Origin: an uncultured Clostridia bacterium
GTDB taxonomy: Bacteria > Bacillota > Clostridia > Oscillospirales > Acutalibacteraceae
DNA: 64,000 nt
Assembly: GCA_937898625.1 (NCBI GenBank)
Contig: CALEJF010000006.1
Span: 62,001 to 126,000, forward strand
Direction: 5' to 3'
The notes beneath the pieces were generated by a model. That model did not search any database. It was not told the DNA's origin and saw nothing but the letters and a program-made list of their open reading frames with translations. How positions within the stretch are numbered: position 1 is the stretch's first letter; each line of letters starts with the position of its first letter. Below, piece by piece: positions 33,043 through 42,474 of the stretch. The translations under genes and the position numbers were made by a program.

Positions 33043-34278
33043 ATGCTTGAGAAAACAAAAAATGTTAATCTTTATATAATGCTTTTTATTATTACTTTAT
33101 TTCAGTTGATATGTCTTTTTACATTGTTGTTCAAAGCAGAGGATGAGTATAGATTCAGCATATTTATCTCCTTTGCACTATATATTCTTGTGGAATACCT
33201 GTATTTTATAGGGGCAAGGCTGATATTGAAAAGACGGGGTTTTGAGGTTGAACTTATCGCCTTTTTGCTTACATCCATCGGACTATCTATTACAGCAAGT
33301 GTTTATCCCGAGGGGGTAATTAAACAGTTTATTGCGGTTGTAATCGGAATTGTTGGATTTGTTGTGCTTCAATGGTTTATGCGTGAGTTAAAGCCCTGTA
33401 TCGCCCTTCGGATTCCCGTTGCTGTTTTAGCCTTGGGTCTTATGGCGTTTGCTTTGGTTTTTGCAAAATATACTAACGGAGCGAGAAACTGGCTCTATAT
33501 TGGAGGAATATCGGTTCAACCATCGGAGTTTGTTAAGGTAGCATTTGTTTTTGTAGGTGCGGCGAGTCTTGAAAAATTGCAATCAAACAAGAGTCTTACA
33601 AAATTTATTGTTTTCGCCTTTGCATGTGTGGGAATGCTTTTCCTTATGTACGATTTTGGCACAGCACTTATATTCTTCTTTACATTCGTAGTAATTTCAT
33701 TTATGCGTTCGGGTGATGTGAGAACAATTCTCATTGTCTGCACAGTTGCCCTTATGGGTGGATTGCTGATTCTGTTATTCAGACCTTATGTTGCCAATCG
33801 CTTTCAAGCATTTGGTCATGTGTGGGAGTACTTTGACACTTCGGGTTATCAGCAGACAAGAACAATGATTTATTCTGCCAGTGGCGGACTTTTTGGAGTA
33901 GGTCTTGGAAATGGTCATTTAAGAGACATTTTTGCTGCTACGGAGGACCTTGTCTTTGGTGTGGTATGCGAAGAATTTGGTATGATAATGGCAGGAGCAA
34001 TCATTCTCTCCTATGTTGCATTGCTTGTCTATTCAATTCGTCACGCAAAATATGCCCGTTCAACGTTTTATGCAATTTCTGCTTGCGGAGCATCGGCTTT
34101 GATTCTTTTTCAAGCAACCCTTAATGTGTTCGGGGTAAACGATTTGCTTCCGCTTACGGGTGTTACACTTCCTTTTGTCAGTCGAGGTGGCTCAAGCATC
34201 ATCTGTTGTTGGATGCTGTTGGCATTTATCAAGGCAGTTGACAGAAGCACTTACAGATATGGAGGTGTTCGTCAATGA
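33043..34278 (+). CDS. FtsW/RodA/SpoVE-family peptidoglycan glycosyltransferase
   Basis: 411 residues from ATG 33043 (AGGTGG just upstream; a GTG three codons earlier overlaps the SD). Ten or more membrane segments with SEDS-family motifs: NGARNWLYIGGISVQPSEFVKV, SAGGLFGVGLGNG-like (here SASGGLFGVGLGNG) and PLTGVTLPFVSRGGSS. SEDS proteins polymerise lipid II with a partner class B PBP. Its stop overlaps the ATG of such a PBP (ATGA), so they likely form a pair. I cannot tell elongation from division or sporulation use. Confidence 0.92.
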   Translation: MLEKTKNVNLYIMLFIITLFQLICLFTLLFKAEDEYRFSIFISFALYILVEYLYFIGARLILKRRGFEVELIAFLLTSIGLSITASVYPEGVIKQFIAVVIGIVGFVVLQWFMRELKPCIALRIPVAVLALGLMAFALVFAKYTNGARNWLYIGGISVQPSEFVKVAFVFVGAASLEKLQSNKSLTKFIVFAFACVGMLFLMYDFGTALIFFFTFVVISFMRSGDVRTILIVCTVALMGGLLILLFRPYVANRFQAFGHVWEYFDTSGYQQTRTMIYSASGGLFGVGLGNGHLRDIFAATEDLVFGVVCEEFGMIMAGAIILSYVALLVYSIRHAKYARSTFYAISACGASALILFQATLNVFGVNDLLPLTGVTLPFVSRGGSSIICCWMLLAFIKAVDRSTYRYGGVRQ

Positions 34279-35675
34279 AATCAATTTCTCGAAGAGCATT
34301 AGTTCTTTATTTGATAGTCGCTTTGTTTCTTGCAGGTAGTGGAGTGTTATTTTATAACCTTGTAACTCATTCTGAAGAGTGGGCTATGAATAAAGCAAAC
34401 AAGCACCTTTATAATTCCGGTTCGCTTGCAACGGCAGGGGATATTCTCGATGTTAACGGAAATGTCCTTGTAACAACCAAAAATGGTAGCCGTTCATATA
34501 ATGAGGATAAGGCAATTCGTCTTGCAACGCTTCATACTGTTGGAGATAGCTCGGGGTATATTGCAAGTGGTGTACAAAGCTCGTTTAAGGATGAGATTAC
34601 GGGATACTCATTGGTTGATGGTGTATATAATCTTCAGCGATACGGAAAAGGGAACGATATTACACTTACCCTAAACGCAGAAATATGCAAGGCAGCATAT
34701 AAGGCTCTTGGAAATTATAAGGGTACAGTTGGTGTTATGAATTACAAAACAGGTGAACTGATTTGTATTGTTTCAACACCTACCTTTGATGTTTATAACA
34801 AACCAAAGGATATTCTTACTGACACAAGTGGTAAGTACGAGGCGATTTATCTCAATAGGTTTTTTTCGGGACTCTATACACCGGGCTCAACATTCAAGGT
34901 GATTACAGCTGCTTGTGCTATTGAGAATATTCCTGATATTTACGATATGGAATTCGTTTGCAAAGGTAAAATTCAGATAGGTGAGGGCTATGTGATTTGC
35001 AGTGGTACTCACGGAGAATTAAAATTTGAAGAGGCTTTGAACAAATCCTGCAATTGTGCTTTTGCAAAGATTGCTGAATTGTTAGGGACAGAAGCACTTA
35101 CAAAAACTGCTGAAAGAATAGGGTTTAACAATTCCGGAATGCTAATAAACGATAAAATAACTTGTTCAAAAAGCAAACTCGATTTGTCACGGGCAAAACT
35201 CCTTGACCTTGGATGGGCAGGAATAGGACAATATACAACTCTTATTAACCCTTGTCAAATGTTGACGGCAATTTCCTCTATCGCAAATAATGGTGTGGCT
35301 GTTTCGCCATATTTGGTTTCACAAATCACTTCTCCAAGTGGCAAGGTTTTATTGCAAAATGAACAGCAACAGCTTGGGCAGTATTTCGCGAAATCTGTTG
35401 CTAAGGAATTGAACATTCTTCTTCGTTCAAATGTGAAAAACAGATACGGAGATAACCTTTTCCCTAATATGGAAATGTGCGGTAAAACAGGTACTGCTGA
35501 AATTAGCGATAATAAGGATGTAAAGCCAAACGGTCTGTTTGTGGGATATTCCCAAAGAGAGGATATGCCCTTTGCCATTATCGTAATTGCAGAAAACAGC
35601 AATTCCTCAATGAGTAGTGCAGTGCCAATTGCATCAAAGGTAATGAAAGCAGTTAAAAATGAATATACGGCATAA
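34275..35675 (+). CDS. Class B penicillin-binding protein (PbpA-like transpeptidase)
   Basis: 466 residues: one N-terminal transmembrane helix (~8-30), a small N-terminal domain, and a transpeptidase domain with SxxK (Ser205, GSTFK), SxN (Ser258, SCN) and KTG (404-406, CGKTGTAE). Shorter than typical PBP2/PBP3 because the pedestal is small, as in PbpA of actinobacteria. It cross-links peptidoglycan outside the membrane. Translationally coupled to the SEDS gene upstream; the terminator follows the stop almost at once. Confidence 0.92.
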   Translation: MKSISRRALVLYLIVALFLAGSGVLFYNLVTHSEEWAMNKANKHLYNSGSLATAGDILDVNGNVLVTTKNGSRSYNEDKAIRLATLHTVGDSSGYIASGVQSSFKDEITGYSLVDGVYNLQRYGKGNDITLTLNAEICKAAYKALGNYKGTVGVMNYKTGELICIVSTPTFDVYNKPKDILTDTSGKYEAIYLNRFFSGLYTPGSTFKVITAACAIENIPDIYDMEFVCKGKIQIGEGYVICSGTHGELKFEEALNKSCNCAFAKIAELLGTEALTKTAERIGFNNSGMLINDKITCSKSKLDLSRAKLLDLGWAGIGQYTTLINPCQMLTAISSIANNGVAVSPYLVSQITSPSGKVLLQNEQQQLGQYFAKSVAKELNILLRSNVKNRYGDNLFPNMEMCGKTGTAEISDNKDVKPNGLFVGYSQREDMPFAIIVIAENSNSSMSSAVPIASKVMKAVKNEYTA

Positions 35676-35677
35676 AA

Positions 35678-35704
35678 AAAGACGGGTTTTTAAAACCCGT
35701 CTTA
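35678..35704. terminator. Bidirectional terminator between PBP and cohesin-like gene
   Basis: AAGACGGGTTTT-TA-AAAACCCGTCTT near-perfect palindrome flanked by A and T runs. Confidence 0.85.
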
Positions 35705-35717
35705 ATTGTTGCTTAGT

Positions 35718-36551
35718 TTATTTGTCGTGAACCTTTAACATACCAAAGAGACCACGGAAGAAACTACCGATTTTATCAAAGAAGCCTGCTTTAGATGTCA
35801 ATGTGATAGTTTCTGTTTCTAAAACTGTACCCGCAGGAGTAACAAGTTTTACAGTGATTTTTGTATCACCATTTTTGTCAGAAGTGAACTTGCATGTTTC
35901 ACCATTTCCGGATGTTTCTACTTTAAAATTACTGTTGTCTGTTGACCACTCGAATTTTGCATTTGCAGGAATAGCGTGTTTTGCATCAGCATAAAGAATG
36001 ATAGCATCCTTGTGTTTGATTGTTGTAGTTGATGGAGTTCTGATAGCAAAATAGTCAGCAATTACAGCCTTTGTAAAGTTAATGGTTTTTGTTGATGCTA
36101 AACTGCAGTCTGCTGTAATATTTGTATCTTCCGTGCCACCTGTATTGGTATAAGCTTCTATAACATTACAGTAGATTTTGGCATTATTCTTTAAAACCTT
36201 AAAATTAATTGTGAATACGGTTGATGCAGCAGTTATACCATTTTCAGAAATGCCTGCATAAGTTACTACACCTGATGCATTTGTGTTAACTTCTTCAAAT
36301 GCGAAAGTAGAATTTACTTTTGCAGAACCGCTTACAACCTGTAAGTAAGAAGCATCATACTTCAATTCGTAAGTAAAGGCAACGAGATTTGATTTGGCGG
36401 GAATTTTTACTGTAACTGTAACCTGGTCGCCCACTGATACGCTTGTTTTATTTGCTGTTGCAGTAACTGCAGGAGCAGATGCAGCAAAAACAGCAGGAAT
36501 CATAGCAAAAATCATAAGAGCTGCTAAGAAAACTGATAATACTTTTTTCAT
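35718..36551 (-). CDS. Secreted cohesin-like plus Ig-like protein with a GFFDKI-type tail
   Basis: 277 residues. Signal peptide ~1-23, a cohesin-like domain ~24-155 (SVGDQVTVTVKIPAKSNL, YDASYLQV), then a ~95-residue Ig-like region (STTTIKHKDAIILYADA...EWSTDNSNF) and a C-terminal amphipathic segment GFFDKIGSFFRGLFGM (about 35740-35787). More divergent from the other three cohesin-like proteins, with no dockerin or sortase motif. The tail resembles the one at 25997-26038. AAAGGAGAT precedes the ATG. Single gene. Confidence 0.72.
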   Translation of the reverse strand: MKKVLSVFLAALMIFAMIPAVFAASAPAVTATANKTSVSVGDQVTVTVKIPAKSNLVAFTYELKYDASYLQVVSGSAKVNSTFAFEEVNTNASGVVTYAGISENGITAASTVFTINFKVLKNNAKIYCNVIEAYTNTGGTEDTNITADCSLASTKTINFTKAVIADYFAIRTPSTTTIKHKDAIILYADAKHAIPANAKFEWSTDNSNFKVETSGNGETCKFTSDKNGDTKITVKLVTPAGTVLETETITLTSKAGFFDKIGSFFRGLFGMLKVHDK

Positions 36552-36622
36552 TATTAATATCTCCTTTTAGTCATTTCATTTGTAATAACCGAAACTAATT
36601 ATATTGCAATAAGGATATAAAG

Positions 36623-37975
36623 TCAAGTGAAATTGTCCTTTGAATACAAAAGTAGCGCATCATAATCGTTTTTGATTTTTTCGTTTATAACCATATTCAG
36701 CAGAGTGTTGAGCATCTCGCCAATTTTCTTCCCTCTGTATCCAATTTCCATTAAATCATTACCATTGATAGCAAGTTTTTTTACAGAAAAACATTCCTCG
36801 TTGCTTATTATTTCATCAATAATCAAATTGCAATTTCTATAGAATTCATTTCCGCGAAAAAACTTTGGATGCTGGGCAGAGTTGTCGCAATATTTTATTT
36901 CAATTAAGGGATATATCAACTCTGTACCAATCTGTGACATAATCTTTTTTAATCTCTTTCGGTCAGGAGAAACAGAATTATTTACCATAACAGGTGAGTC
37001 GTGGAATGCAACAAGAGTTACAACCTTATTTTTTGTGTCGTTATCAAACCTAAGTCTTGTGAGAACTTTCTCTGTGACTTCAGCACTCTTTTTCGGGTGT
37101 CCGTAGTAATGTTGTTCACCTTTTTCGTCAAAATGAGCAACTAATGGCTTTGCAATATCGTGGAAAAACAGTGCAAGACGGATAATTGCTTCAGGATTAC
37201 TCTTTTCAACTGCTTTTAATGTATGAGTATAAACATCATAACAGTGATGACGGTTTTGTTGCTTAAAGTTTACACAAGGCTTTATTTCGGGAATGAAAAC
37301 AGAGATAACATCGGAAAACTCCAACAAAACATTATAAGCGTTTTTGCCACAAATGAGTTTTACAAATTCTTCACGGATTCTCTCAGCGGAGATATTAAGA
37401 AGCAAATCCTTGCACTTGTGAATTGCTGTTTTTGTGTTTTCTTCAATAATAAAGCCCAAAACAGAAGAAAATCTTAAAGCACGAAGAATTCTTAAAGCAT
37501 CTTCACGAAATCGGGTTTCTGCATCTCCAATACAACGGATAGTTTGATTTTTAATGTCATCAATTCCGTTTACAAGGTCGCAAAAACCATCAGAAAAATC
37601 GTAGGCAATTGCATTCATTGTGAAATCACGACGCACAACATCGTCCGAAAGTGTTTTTGAAAAAGTTACACTATCGGGATGGCGATTGTCAGAATAAGTG
37701 CTCTCGCTTCTGTATGTGGTTATTTCAAGGGGTTCATTGTCAATGAGTACAGTAACCGTACCGTGCTTAATGCCCGTTTCAATAACACGAAAATCACGAA
37801 AAACCTCTTTAACCTGTGGAGGAGTTGCATTTGTTGTGATGTCAATATCACCGATGGGGAGTCCCATAATGAAATCTCGCACACTTCCACCGATTAAAAA
37901 TGCCTCATAACCACTATTTTTAAGTAATAGGACAGCGGTTTTTGAGGCAGGTTTAAAATTATTTGCTTTGTTCAT
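36623..37975 (-). CDS. cca: CCA tRNA nucleotidyltransferase
   Basis: 450 residues. Class II polymerase head: LIGGSVRDFIMGLPIGDIDITTNA with catalytic DxD, RRDFTMNAIAYDF and ALRILRALRF template motifs. An HD domain follows (HTLKAVE...FHDIAKP). It adds or repairs the 3' CCA of tRNA. It overlaps the TSCPD gene by 17 bases, so it is coupled to it; last gene of a minus-strand run from the aminotransferase through ksgA. AGAGG precedes the ATG. Confidence 0.93.
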   Translation of the reverse strand: MNKANNFKPASKTAVLLLKNSGYEAFLIGGSVRDFIMGLPIGDIDITTNATPPQVKEVFRDFRVIETGIKHGTVTVLIDNEPLEITTYRSESTYSDNRHPDSVTFSKTLSDDVVRRDFTMNAIAYDFSDGFCDLVNGIDDIKNQTIRCIGDAETRFREDALRILRALRFSSVLGFIIEENTKTAIHKCKDLLLNISAERIREEFVKLICGKNAYNVLLEFSDVISVFIPEIKPCVNFKQQNRHHCYDVYTHTLKAVEKSNPEAIIRLALFFHDIAKPLVAHFDEKGEQHYYGHPKKSAEVTEKVLTRLRFDNDTKNKVVTLVAFHDSPVMVNNSVSPDRKRLKKIMSQIGTELIYPLIEIKYCDNSAQHPKFFRGNEFYRNCNLIIDEIISNEECFSVKKLAINGNDLMEIGYRGKKIGEMLNTLLNMVINEKIKNDYDALLLYSKDNFT

Positions 37976-38216
37976 TCAATGCCTCTGTGAGAGCAAGAGC
38001 TAACTGGTCAGGACAAGAGGTTGGTTTAAAACCACATTTAAGTCCCTTGATGAGAGGAATAACATCCTCTGCTTTTTTGCCTTCAACAAGTGCTGCAATA
38101 CCTTTAAGATTTCCGTTACAACCACCGAAGAAAGAAACATTTTTTATAATTCCGTCTTCAAGTTGAAAACTGATTTCACGAGCACAAGTGCCACGGGTTT
38201 TGTATTTGTAATCCAT
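37959..38216 (-). CDS. TSCPD-domain protein (TIGR03905 type)
   Basis: 85 residues. Conserved GTCAREISFQ, FFGGCNGNLKGI and the name-giving TSCPDQLALAL at the C-terminus. The same domain occurs at the end of some ribonucleotide reductases and as small stand-alone proteins of unknown role, with conserved Cys residues that could bind metal. Its ATG overlaps the ksgA stop by one base and its end overlaps cca by 17, so it is tightly held within this RNA-maturation operon. Confidence 0.88.
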   Translation of the reverse strand: MDYKYKTRGTCAREISFQLEDGIIKNVSFFGGCNGNLKGIAALVEGKKAEDVIPLIKGLKCGFKPTSCPDQLALALTEALNEQSK

Positions 38217-39094
38217 TATATTACCTCGCTGATTTTATTTGAGAGTGCTACTAATTCATCCATTGTAAGTGCTTCTGCACGAGCTGTGAGAGAAAGTCCT
38301 GCATTTTCTACTGCAAGTGTGATTCTATCTTTGCCAATTCCCATACCACTTGAAAGTGAATTAAGAATGGTTTTTCTTCTCTGTGCAAATGCAGATTTAA
38401 CCATTTTAAAGAAAAGTGCCTCGTCAGTTACCTTGTAATCACCTTTTTTAGTAAGGTCCAGTTCGATTACACAACTGTCAACCTTTGGACTTGGCATAAA
38501 AGAGCCACGGGAAACATCAAAAAGTTTTTTTGCCTGTGCATAGTAATTAACCGCAACAGTAACCGCACCGCTTTCCCTTGTACCTACCTTTGCACAAAGA
38601 CGGTCAGCGGCTTCTTTTTGCACCATAACAATTATCTTGTTAAATGGTAGTTTTTCCTCTAAAAGTCGCATTATAACAGGGGAAGTAATATAGTATGGCA
38701 AATTTGCACACACAAAAATTTCCATTCCCTCAAAATGCTCTTTGATTATGGAGTCAAGGTCTGCTTTAAGAATATCCTCATTTATAAGTGTGAGATTATC
38801 ATATCCTGCAAGTGTATCGTTAAGAACTGGGAAAAGTCTTGTGTCAAGTTCAACACAAACAACTTTGTCGGCTCTTTCTAAAAGTTCTTTTGTAAGAACA
38901 CCAACACCTGCACCGATTTCGAGGACACCGATTTTACCCGTAGTCCCTTCTTTAACAGCCTCTGCCATTCGTGGGCAAACGGTTGGATTAACAAGGAAAT
39001 TCTGTCCTAAACCTTTTGAAAATGTAACATTATGCTCACCCATAACTCTCTTAATTACAGAGATGTCGGTGAGATTATAGTTTTTCTTATCCAA
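38216..39094 (-). CDS. ksgA: 16S rRNA dimethyladenosine transferase
   Basis: 292 residues from TTG 39094, with AAAGG upstream. KsgA/RsmA signatures: KGLGQNFLVNP, SAM motif VLEIGAGVGVLTKELL, acidic CVELDTRLFP, catalytic NLPYYITSPV, and the C-terminal SAFAQRRKTILN region. It dimethylates two adjacent adenosines near the 3' end of 16S rRNA. It overlaps the aminotransferase gene by eight bases and the TSCPD gene by one. Confidence 0.95.
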   Translation of the reverse strand: MDKKNYNLTDISVIKRVMGEHNVTFSKGLGQNFLVNPTVCPRMAEAVKEGTTGKIGVLEIGAGVGVLTKELLERADKVVCVELDTRLFPVLNDTLAGYDNLTLINEDILKADLDSIIKEHFEGMEIFVCANLPYYITSPVIMRLLEEKLPFNKIIVMVQKEAADRLCAKVGTRESGAVTVAVNYYAQAKKLFDVSRGSFMPSPKVDSCVIELDLTKKGDYKVTDEALFFKMVKSAFAQRRKTILNSLSSGMGIGKDRITLAVENAGLSLTARAEALTMDELVALSNKISEVI

Positions 39095-40274
39095 TATATT
39101 TTTCCTTTACTTTACCAAGTATTTTCATACCCTCAACGATTTTTTCGTCAGAAGGTGTTGAGAAATTCATTCTGAAACAGTTTGTTTCTTCGTCATTTAT
39201 CATAAATGCAGTTCCCGGAACAACAGCAACCTTATTTGCGATACACTCCGTTACAAATTCAAGCATATTAACCTCTTTGGGTAATTCGCACCAAACGAAA
39301 AGACCACCTTCAGGACGAACATATTTAACGAAATCACCTAATTCGCTGTCAATAAGGTCGCACATAAGATTGAGCTTTCTGCGATAAATTCCACGGATTT
39401 TTTCAATGTGTGCTTCAACATCATTCTGTTCCATCCATTTGTCAACAAGCATCTGTGAAAATACAGGAGTATGAACGTCGGATGCCTGTTTACCAACTGT
39501 CATTTTTGCGATAATCGGTGATGGTGCAACGATATAGCCAACACGGATACCCGGTGCTAAAAGTTTTGAGAATGAACCTGCATAAATAACAATACCATCT
39601 TCGTCAAAGCTCTTGATTGACGGAATATCTTCACCTGAAACTCTCAAATCGCCATAAGGGTTATCCTCAAGAATGAGAAGACCATATTTTTTTGCAAGTT
39701 CATAAACTGCTTTTCTCTTCTCAAGGCTCATTGTAGCACCTGATGGGTTTTGGAAATTGGGAATTGTGTAAATAAATCTTGGATTAGTTGCATTCTTAAT
39801 TGCATCTTCCAATTTTTCTATATTCATTCCGTCTGCTTCAACGGGTACACCTGCAAGGTTGCAACCATAAGAACGGAAACAGTTAAGTGAGCCGATAAAA
39901 GACGGACATTCACATATTACCGTGTCACCTAAATCGCAAAGTGCTTTTGTAGCAAGGTCCATAACCTGCTGTGCACCTGATGTGACAATAAGTGAGTCAA
40001 AATCTTTACCGATATTATATCTGTCCTTAACAAAACTTGTAAGTCTTTCAATTAAAGGTCTGTAACCCTCTGTAACACCATATTGTAATGCGGTTACGGG
40101 AGCAGTTTCAAAAATTTCTGCAGAAATTTTCTTAACTTCTTCAATTGGGAATGATGCTGTGTCGGGGTTGCCTGCTGCAAAAGGAATAATTGCAGGGTCC
40201 TGCGTTGCCTTTAAAATTTCACGGATTGCAGATGGCTGAAGTCCTGAAATTCTTTTAGAAAAATAATAATCCAT
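39087..40274 (-). CDS. PLP-dependent aminotransferase (class I/II, LysN/AroT-like)
   Basis: 395 residues from ATG 40274, with AGGTGA upstream; upstream in-frame Met codons lack an SD. Fold-type I features: IIPFAAGNPDTASFP, VTSGAQQVMDLATKAL, IPNFQNPSG, and the PLP Lys in AGSFSKLLAPGIRVGY. No N-terminal DNA-binding domain, so not a MocR regulator. This group transaminates aromatic, branched-chain or 2-aminoadipate substrates; which one is unknown. First gene of the minus-strand operon ahead of ksgA. Confidence 0.9.
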   Translation of the reverse strand: MDYYFSKRISGLQPSAIREILKATQDPAIIPFAAGNPDTASFPIEEVKKISAEIFETAPVTALQYGVTEGYRPLIERLTSFVKDRYNIGKDFDSLIVTSGAQQVMDLATKALCDLGDTVICECPSFIGSLNCFRSYGCNLAGVPVEADGMNIEKLEDAIKNATNPRFIYTIPNFQNPSGATMSLEKRKAVYELAKKYGLLILEDNPYGDLRVSGEDIPSIKSFDEDGIVIYAGSFSKLLAPGIRVGYIVAPSPIIAKMTVGKQASDVHTPVFSQMLVDKWMEQNDVEAHIEKIRGIYRRKLNLMCDLIDSELGDFVKYVRPEGGLFVWCELPKEVNMLEFVTECIANKVAVVPGTAFMINDEETNCFRMNFSTPSDEKIVEGMKILGKVKEKYIG

Positions 40275-40351
40275 TTGTCTCACCTGATTTTTAAAGAAAT
40301 ATGAAAATATTTTATCACAATATATATTTGTTTGCAAGTTGTAGTAAAAAT

Positions 40352-40376
40352 AAAACTGCCCTTTCGAGCAGTTTTA
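40352..40376 (-). terminator. Intrinsic terminator after the flavodiiron gene
   Basis: Read on the minus strand: AAACTGC-TCGAAAGG-GCAGTTT followed by TATTTTT. Confidence 0.7.
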
Positions 40377-40379
40377 GAA

Positions 40380-41525
40380 TTATACCATTTCCTTTGCAAG
40401 AGCTTTGATTTGTTCAAGGTTTTCAGGCTTTACTGCAGAGTGGATTGTTACAATATTTTCTGCAAAGGTGATTTCCTTGCTGTTTTCAAATGCCTTTGCG
40501 ATTTTGTTCTTTACAACAGGTGCCCAAGAGCCATTTTCGACGATACCAATTTTACGATTTCTGTATCCTCTTTCAGTAAGCTCATTTATAAACTCTCTCA
40601 TAAATGGGAATAAATCGCCATTATAGGTTGTTGTGGCAAGAATGATTTTCCCGTAACGGAAAGCATCCTCAACAGCCTCTGCCATATCGCAACGGGCAAG
40701 GTCATTCACAACTACCTTTTTGCAACCTGCATTTTTAAGTTCTTCTGCTAAAATTTCAACAGCATTCTTTGTGTTTCCGTAAACAGATGTGTAGCAGATA
40801 AGTGTACCGTCACTTTCAACACCATATGATGACCAGATGTCATAAAGATTGAGATAATATCCAAGATTTTCAGTAAGAATTGGGCCGTGTAACGGGCAGA
40901 TGGTCTGAATGTCAAGTCCACTTGCTTTTTTTAGGACAGCCTGTACCTGTGCACCGTATTTACCGACAATACCAAAGTAATATCTTCTTGCTTCACAAGC
41001 CCAGTCTTCTTCAACATCCAAAGCACCGAATTTACCAAAACCGTCAGCAGAGAAAAGTACTTTTTCTGTGCTGTCATAAGTCATCATAACCTCGGGCCAA
41101 TGCACCATTGGTGCTAAAACAAATGTAAGTGTGTGTTCACCGAGAGTTAATGTGTCGCCTTCACCAACTACAAGTCTTCTGTCAGCATAATCTGTACCGA
41201 AAAACTTTTTCATCATCACAAATGCACGGTCAGTAGCAACGATAGTAGCATTAGGAAATTCTTCTGCAAATTTATTTATATTTGCTGAATGGTCAGGTTC
41301 CATGTGCTGCACAATAAGATAATCAGGACTTGCATCTCCTAATTCATTTTTAATGTTCTGTAACCATTCTTCGCCAAAGTTACGGTCAACAGTATCCATA
41401 ATGGCGATTTTTTCGTCCTTAATAATGTATGAATTATATGCCATACCGTTCGGCACAATATACTGACCCTCAAAAAGGTCAATTTCGTGGTCATTTATAC
41501 CTATATACTTTACGTCTTTTAACAT
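40380..41525 (-). CDS. fprA: Flavodiiron protein (FprA-type flavoprotein)
   Basis: 381 residues. N-terminal metallo-beta-lactamase-like domain with di-iron ligands in VQHMEPDHSAN, MVHWPEVM, SADGFGKFG and CPLHGPIL; C-terminal flavodoxin domain (TLICYTSVYGNTKNAVE, ATTTYNGDLFP). These enzymes reduce O2 to water or NO to N2O, protecting strict anaerobes. GGAGAT precedes the ATG. Own terminator; the ZIP gene 12 bases upstream is probably co-transcribed. Confidence 0.94.
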   Translation of the reverse strand: MLKDVKYIGINDHEIDLFEGQYIVPNGMAYNSYIIKDEKIAIMDTVDRNFGEEWLQNIKNELGDASPDYLIVQHMEPDHSANINKFAEEFPNATIVATDRAFVMMKKFFGTDYADRRLVVGEGDTLTLGEHTLTFVLAPMVHWPEVMMTYDSTEKVLFSADGFGKFGALDVEEDWACEARRYYFGIVGKYGAQVQAVLKKASGLDIQTICPLHGPILTENLGYYLNLYDIWSSYGVESDGTLICYTSVYGNTKNAVEILAEELKNAGCKKVVVNDLARCDMAEAVEDAFRYGKIILATTTYNGDLFPFMREFINELTERGYRNRKIGIVENGSWAPVVKNKIAKAFENSKEITFAENIVTIHSAVKPENLEQIKALAKEMV

Positions 41526-41537
41526 TTTTATATCTCC

Positions 41538-42296
41538 TTATCCTAATAAAACATCAAATGCAAGCATTAAACAGAATCCTGCCAAAAGTGAATATGTAGC
41601 ACCTCTCTCACTACCGTGAGAGTGAGTTTCGGGTATCATTTCGTCACTTATTACATAGAGCATTGTGCCGCCTGCAAAAGCAAGGGCGAAAGGCAGAATT
41701 GCTGTTGAAACAGTAACTGCAAAATAACCTAAAAGTGTGCCTAAAACCTCAATTGCGCCTGTGGCAACAGCAATTAAGAATGTTCGTCGATGACTTATTC
41801 CTGCCGCAAGCATAGGTGAAATTATAACCATACCTTCGGGAATATTCTGTAACGCAATACCACCTGCAATAGTTATAGCGTCTGCCATGTTTCCCGTACC
41901 AAAACCAACACCTGCTGCGATGCCCTCGGGCAGATTGTGTATTGCGATAGCAATTACAAAAAGCAGAATTTTATTAAGTTGATTTGTTTTGTCAGGATGG
42001 ATTTCTTGGTCAACGCCTGTTAATCTGTGAAGGTGAGGTACTAATTTATCAATAAGATTGACACACAAAGCACCACAGAAAACACCCACAATTGTTACGA
42101 TTAAAGAATATTTACCACCATATTCAAGTGATGGCAGAATAAGACCGATTACCGATGCAGAGAGCATAACACCTGCTGCAAAAGACAGAACAATATCGCT
42201 GAATTTATGGCTGACTTTTTTGAAAAGAAAACCGATAACCGCACCGATAACGGATGCTCCACCAACACCGAAAGCAGTCAATAAAACAATTTTCAT
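41538..42296 (-). CDS. ZIP-family divalent metal transporter
   Basis: 252 residues with eight predicted membrane helices. The paired metal-binding motifs HNLPEGIAAGVGFG (helix IV) and QNIPEGMVIISPM (helix V) identify a ZIP/ZupT-type carrier; in the second motif Gln replaces the first His, as in some family members. The helix III-IV loop has RLTGVDQEIHPDKT with a single His. Likely imports zinc, iron or manganese. It precedes fprA, whose product needs iron, so co-expression would make sense. Confidence 0.9.
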   Translation of the reverse strand: MKIVLLTAFGVGGASVIGAVIGFLFKKVSHKFSDIVLSFAAGVMLSASVIGLILPSLEYGGKYSLIVTIVGVFCGALCVNLIDKLVPHLHRLTGVDQEIHPDKTNQLNKILLFVIAIAIHNLPEGIAAGVGFGTGNMADAITIAGGIALQNIPEGMVIISPMLAAGISHRRTFLIAVATGAIEVLGTLLGYFAVTVSTAILPFALAFAGGTMLYVISDEMIPETHSHGSERGATYSLLAGFCLMLAFDVLLG

Positions 42297-42431
42297 CTTT
42301 TCACATCCTAATAAAGATAATACATTACTGCGATATCCTATTTATTTTATCATAAGTCCTTGAAAATGAAAAGAGGGAATTTATGAGATGAGTTTGAATC
42401 TATCAAACATAATCTACAAGTAATAATATAA

Positions 42432-42474
42432 CAAAAAATGCCCGTCGAGGAAAAATTCCCCGACGGACTTTTTT
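42432..42474. terminator. Bidirectional terminator ending the phage head cassette
   Basis: CCCGTCGAGG-N6-TTCCCCGACGG, with TTTTTT on the plus side and ATTTTTTG on the minus. It ends the minus-strand cassette just after the stop at 42473. Confidence 0.8.
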
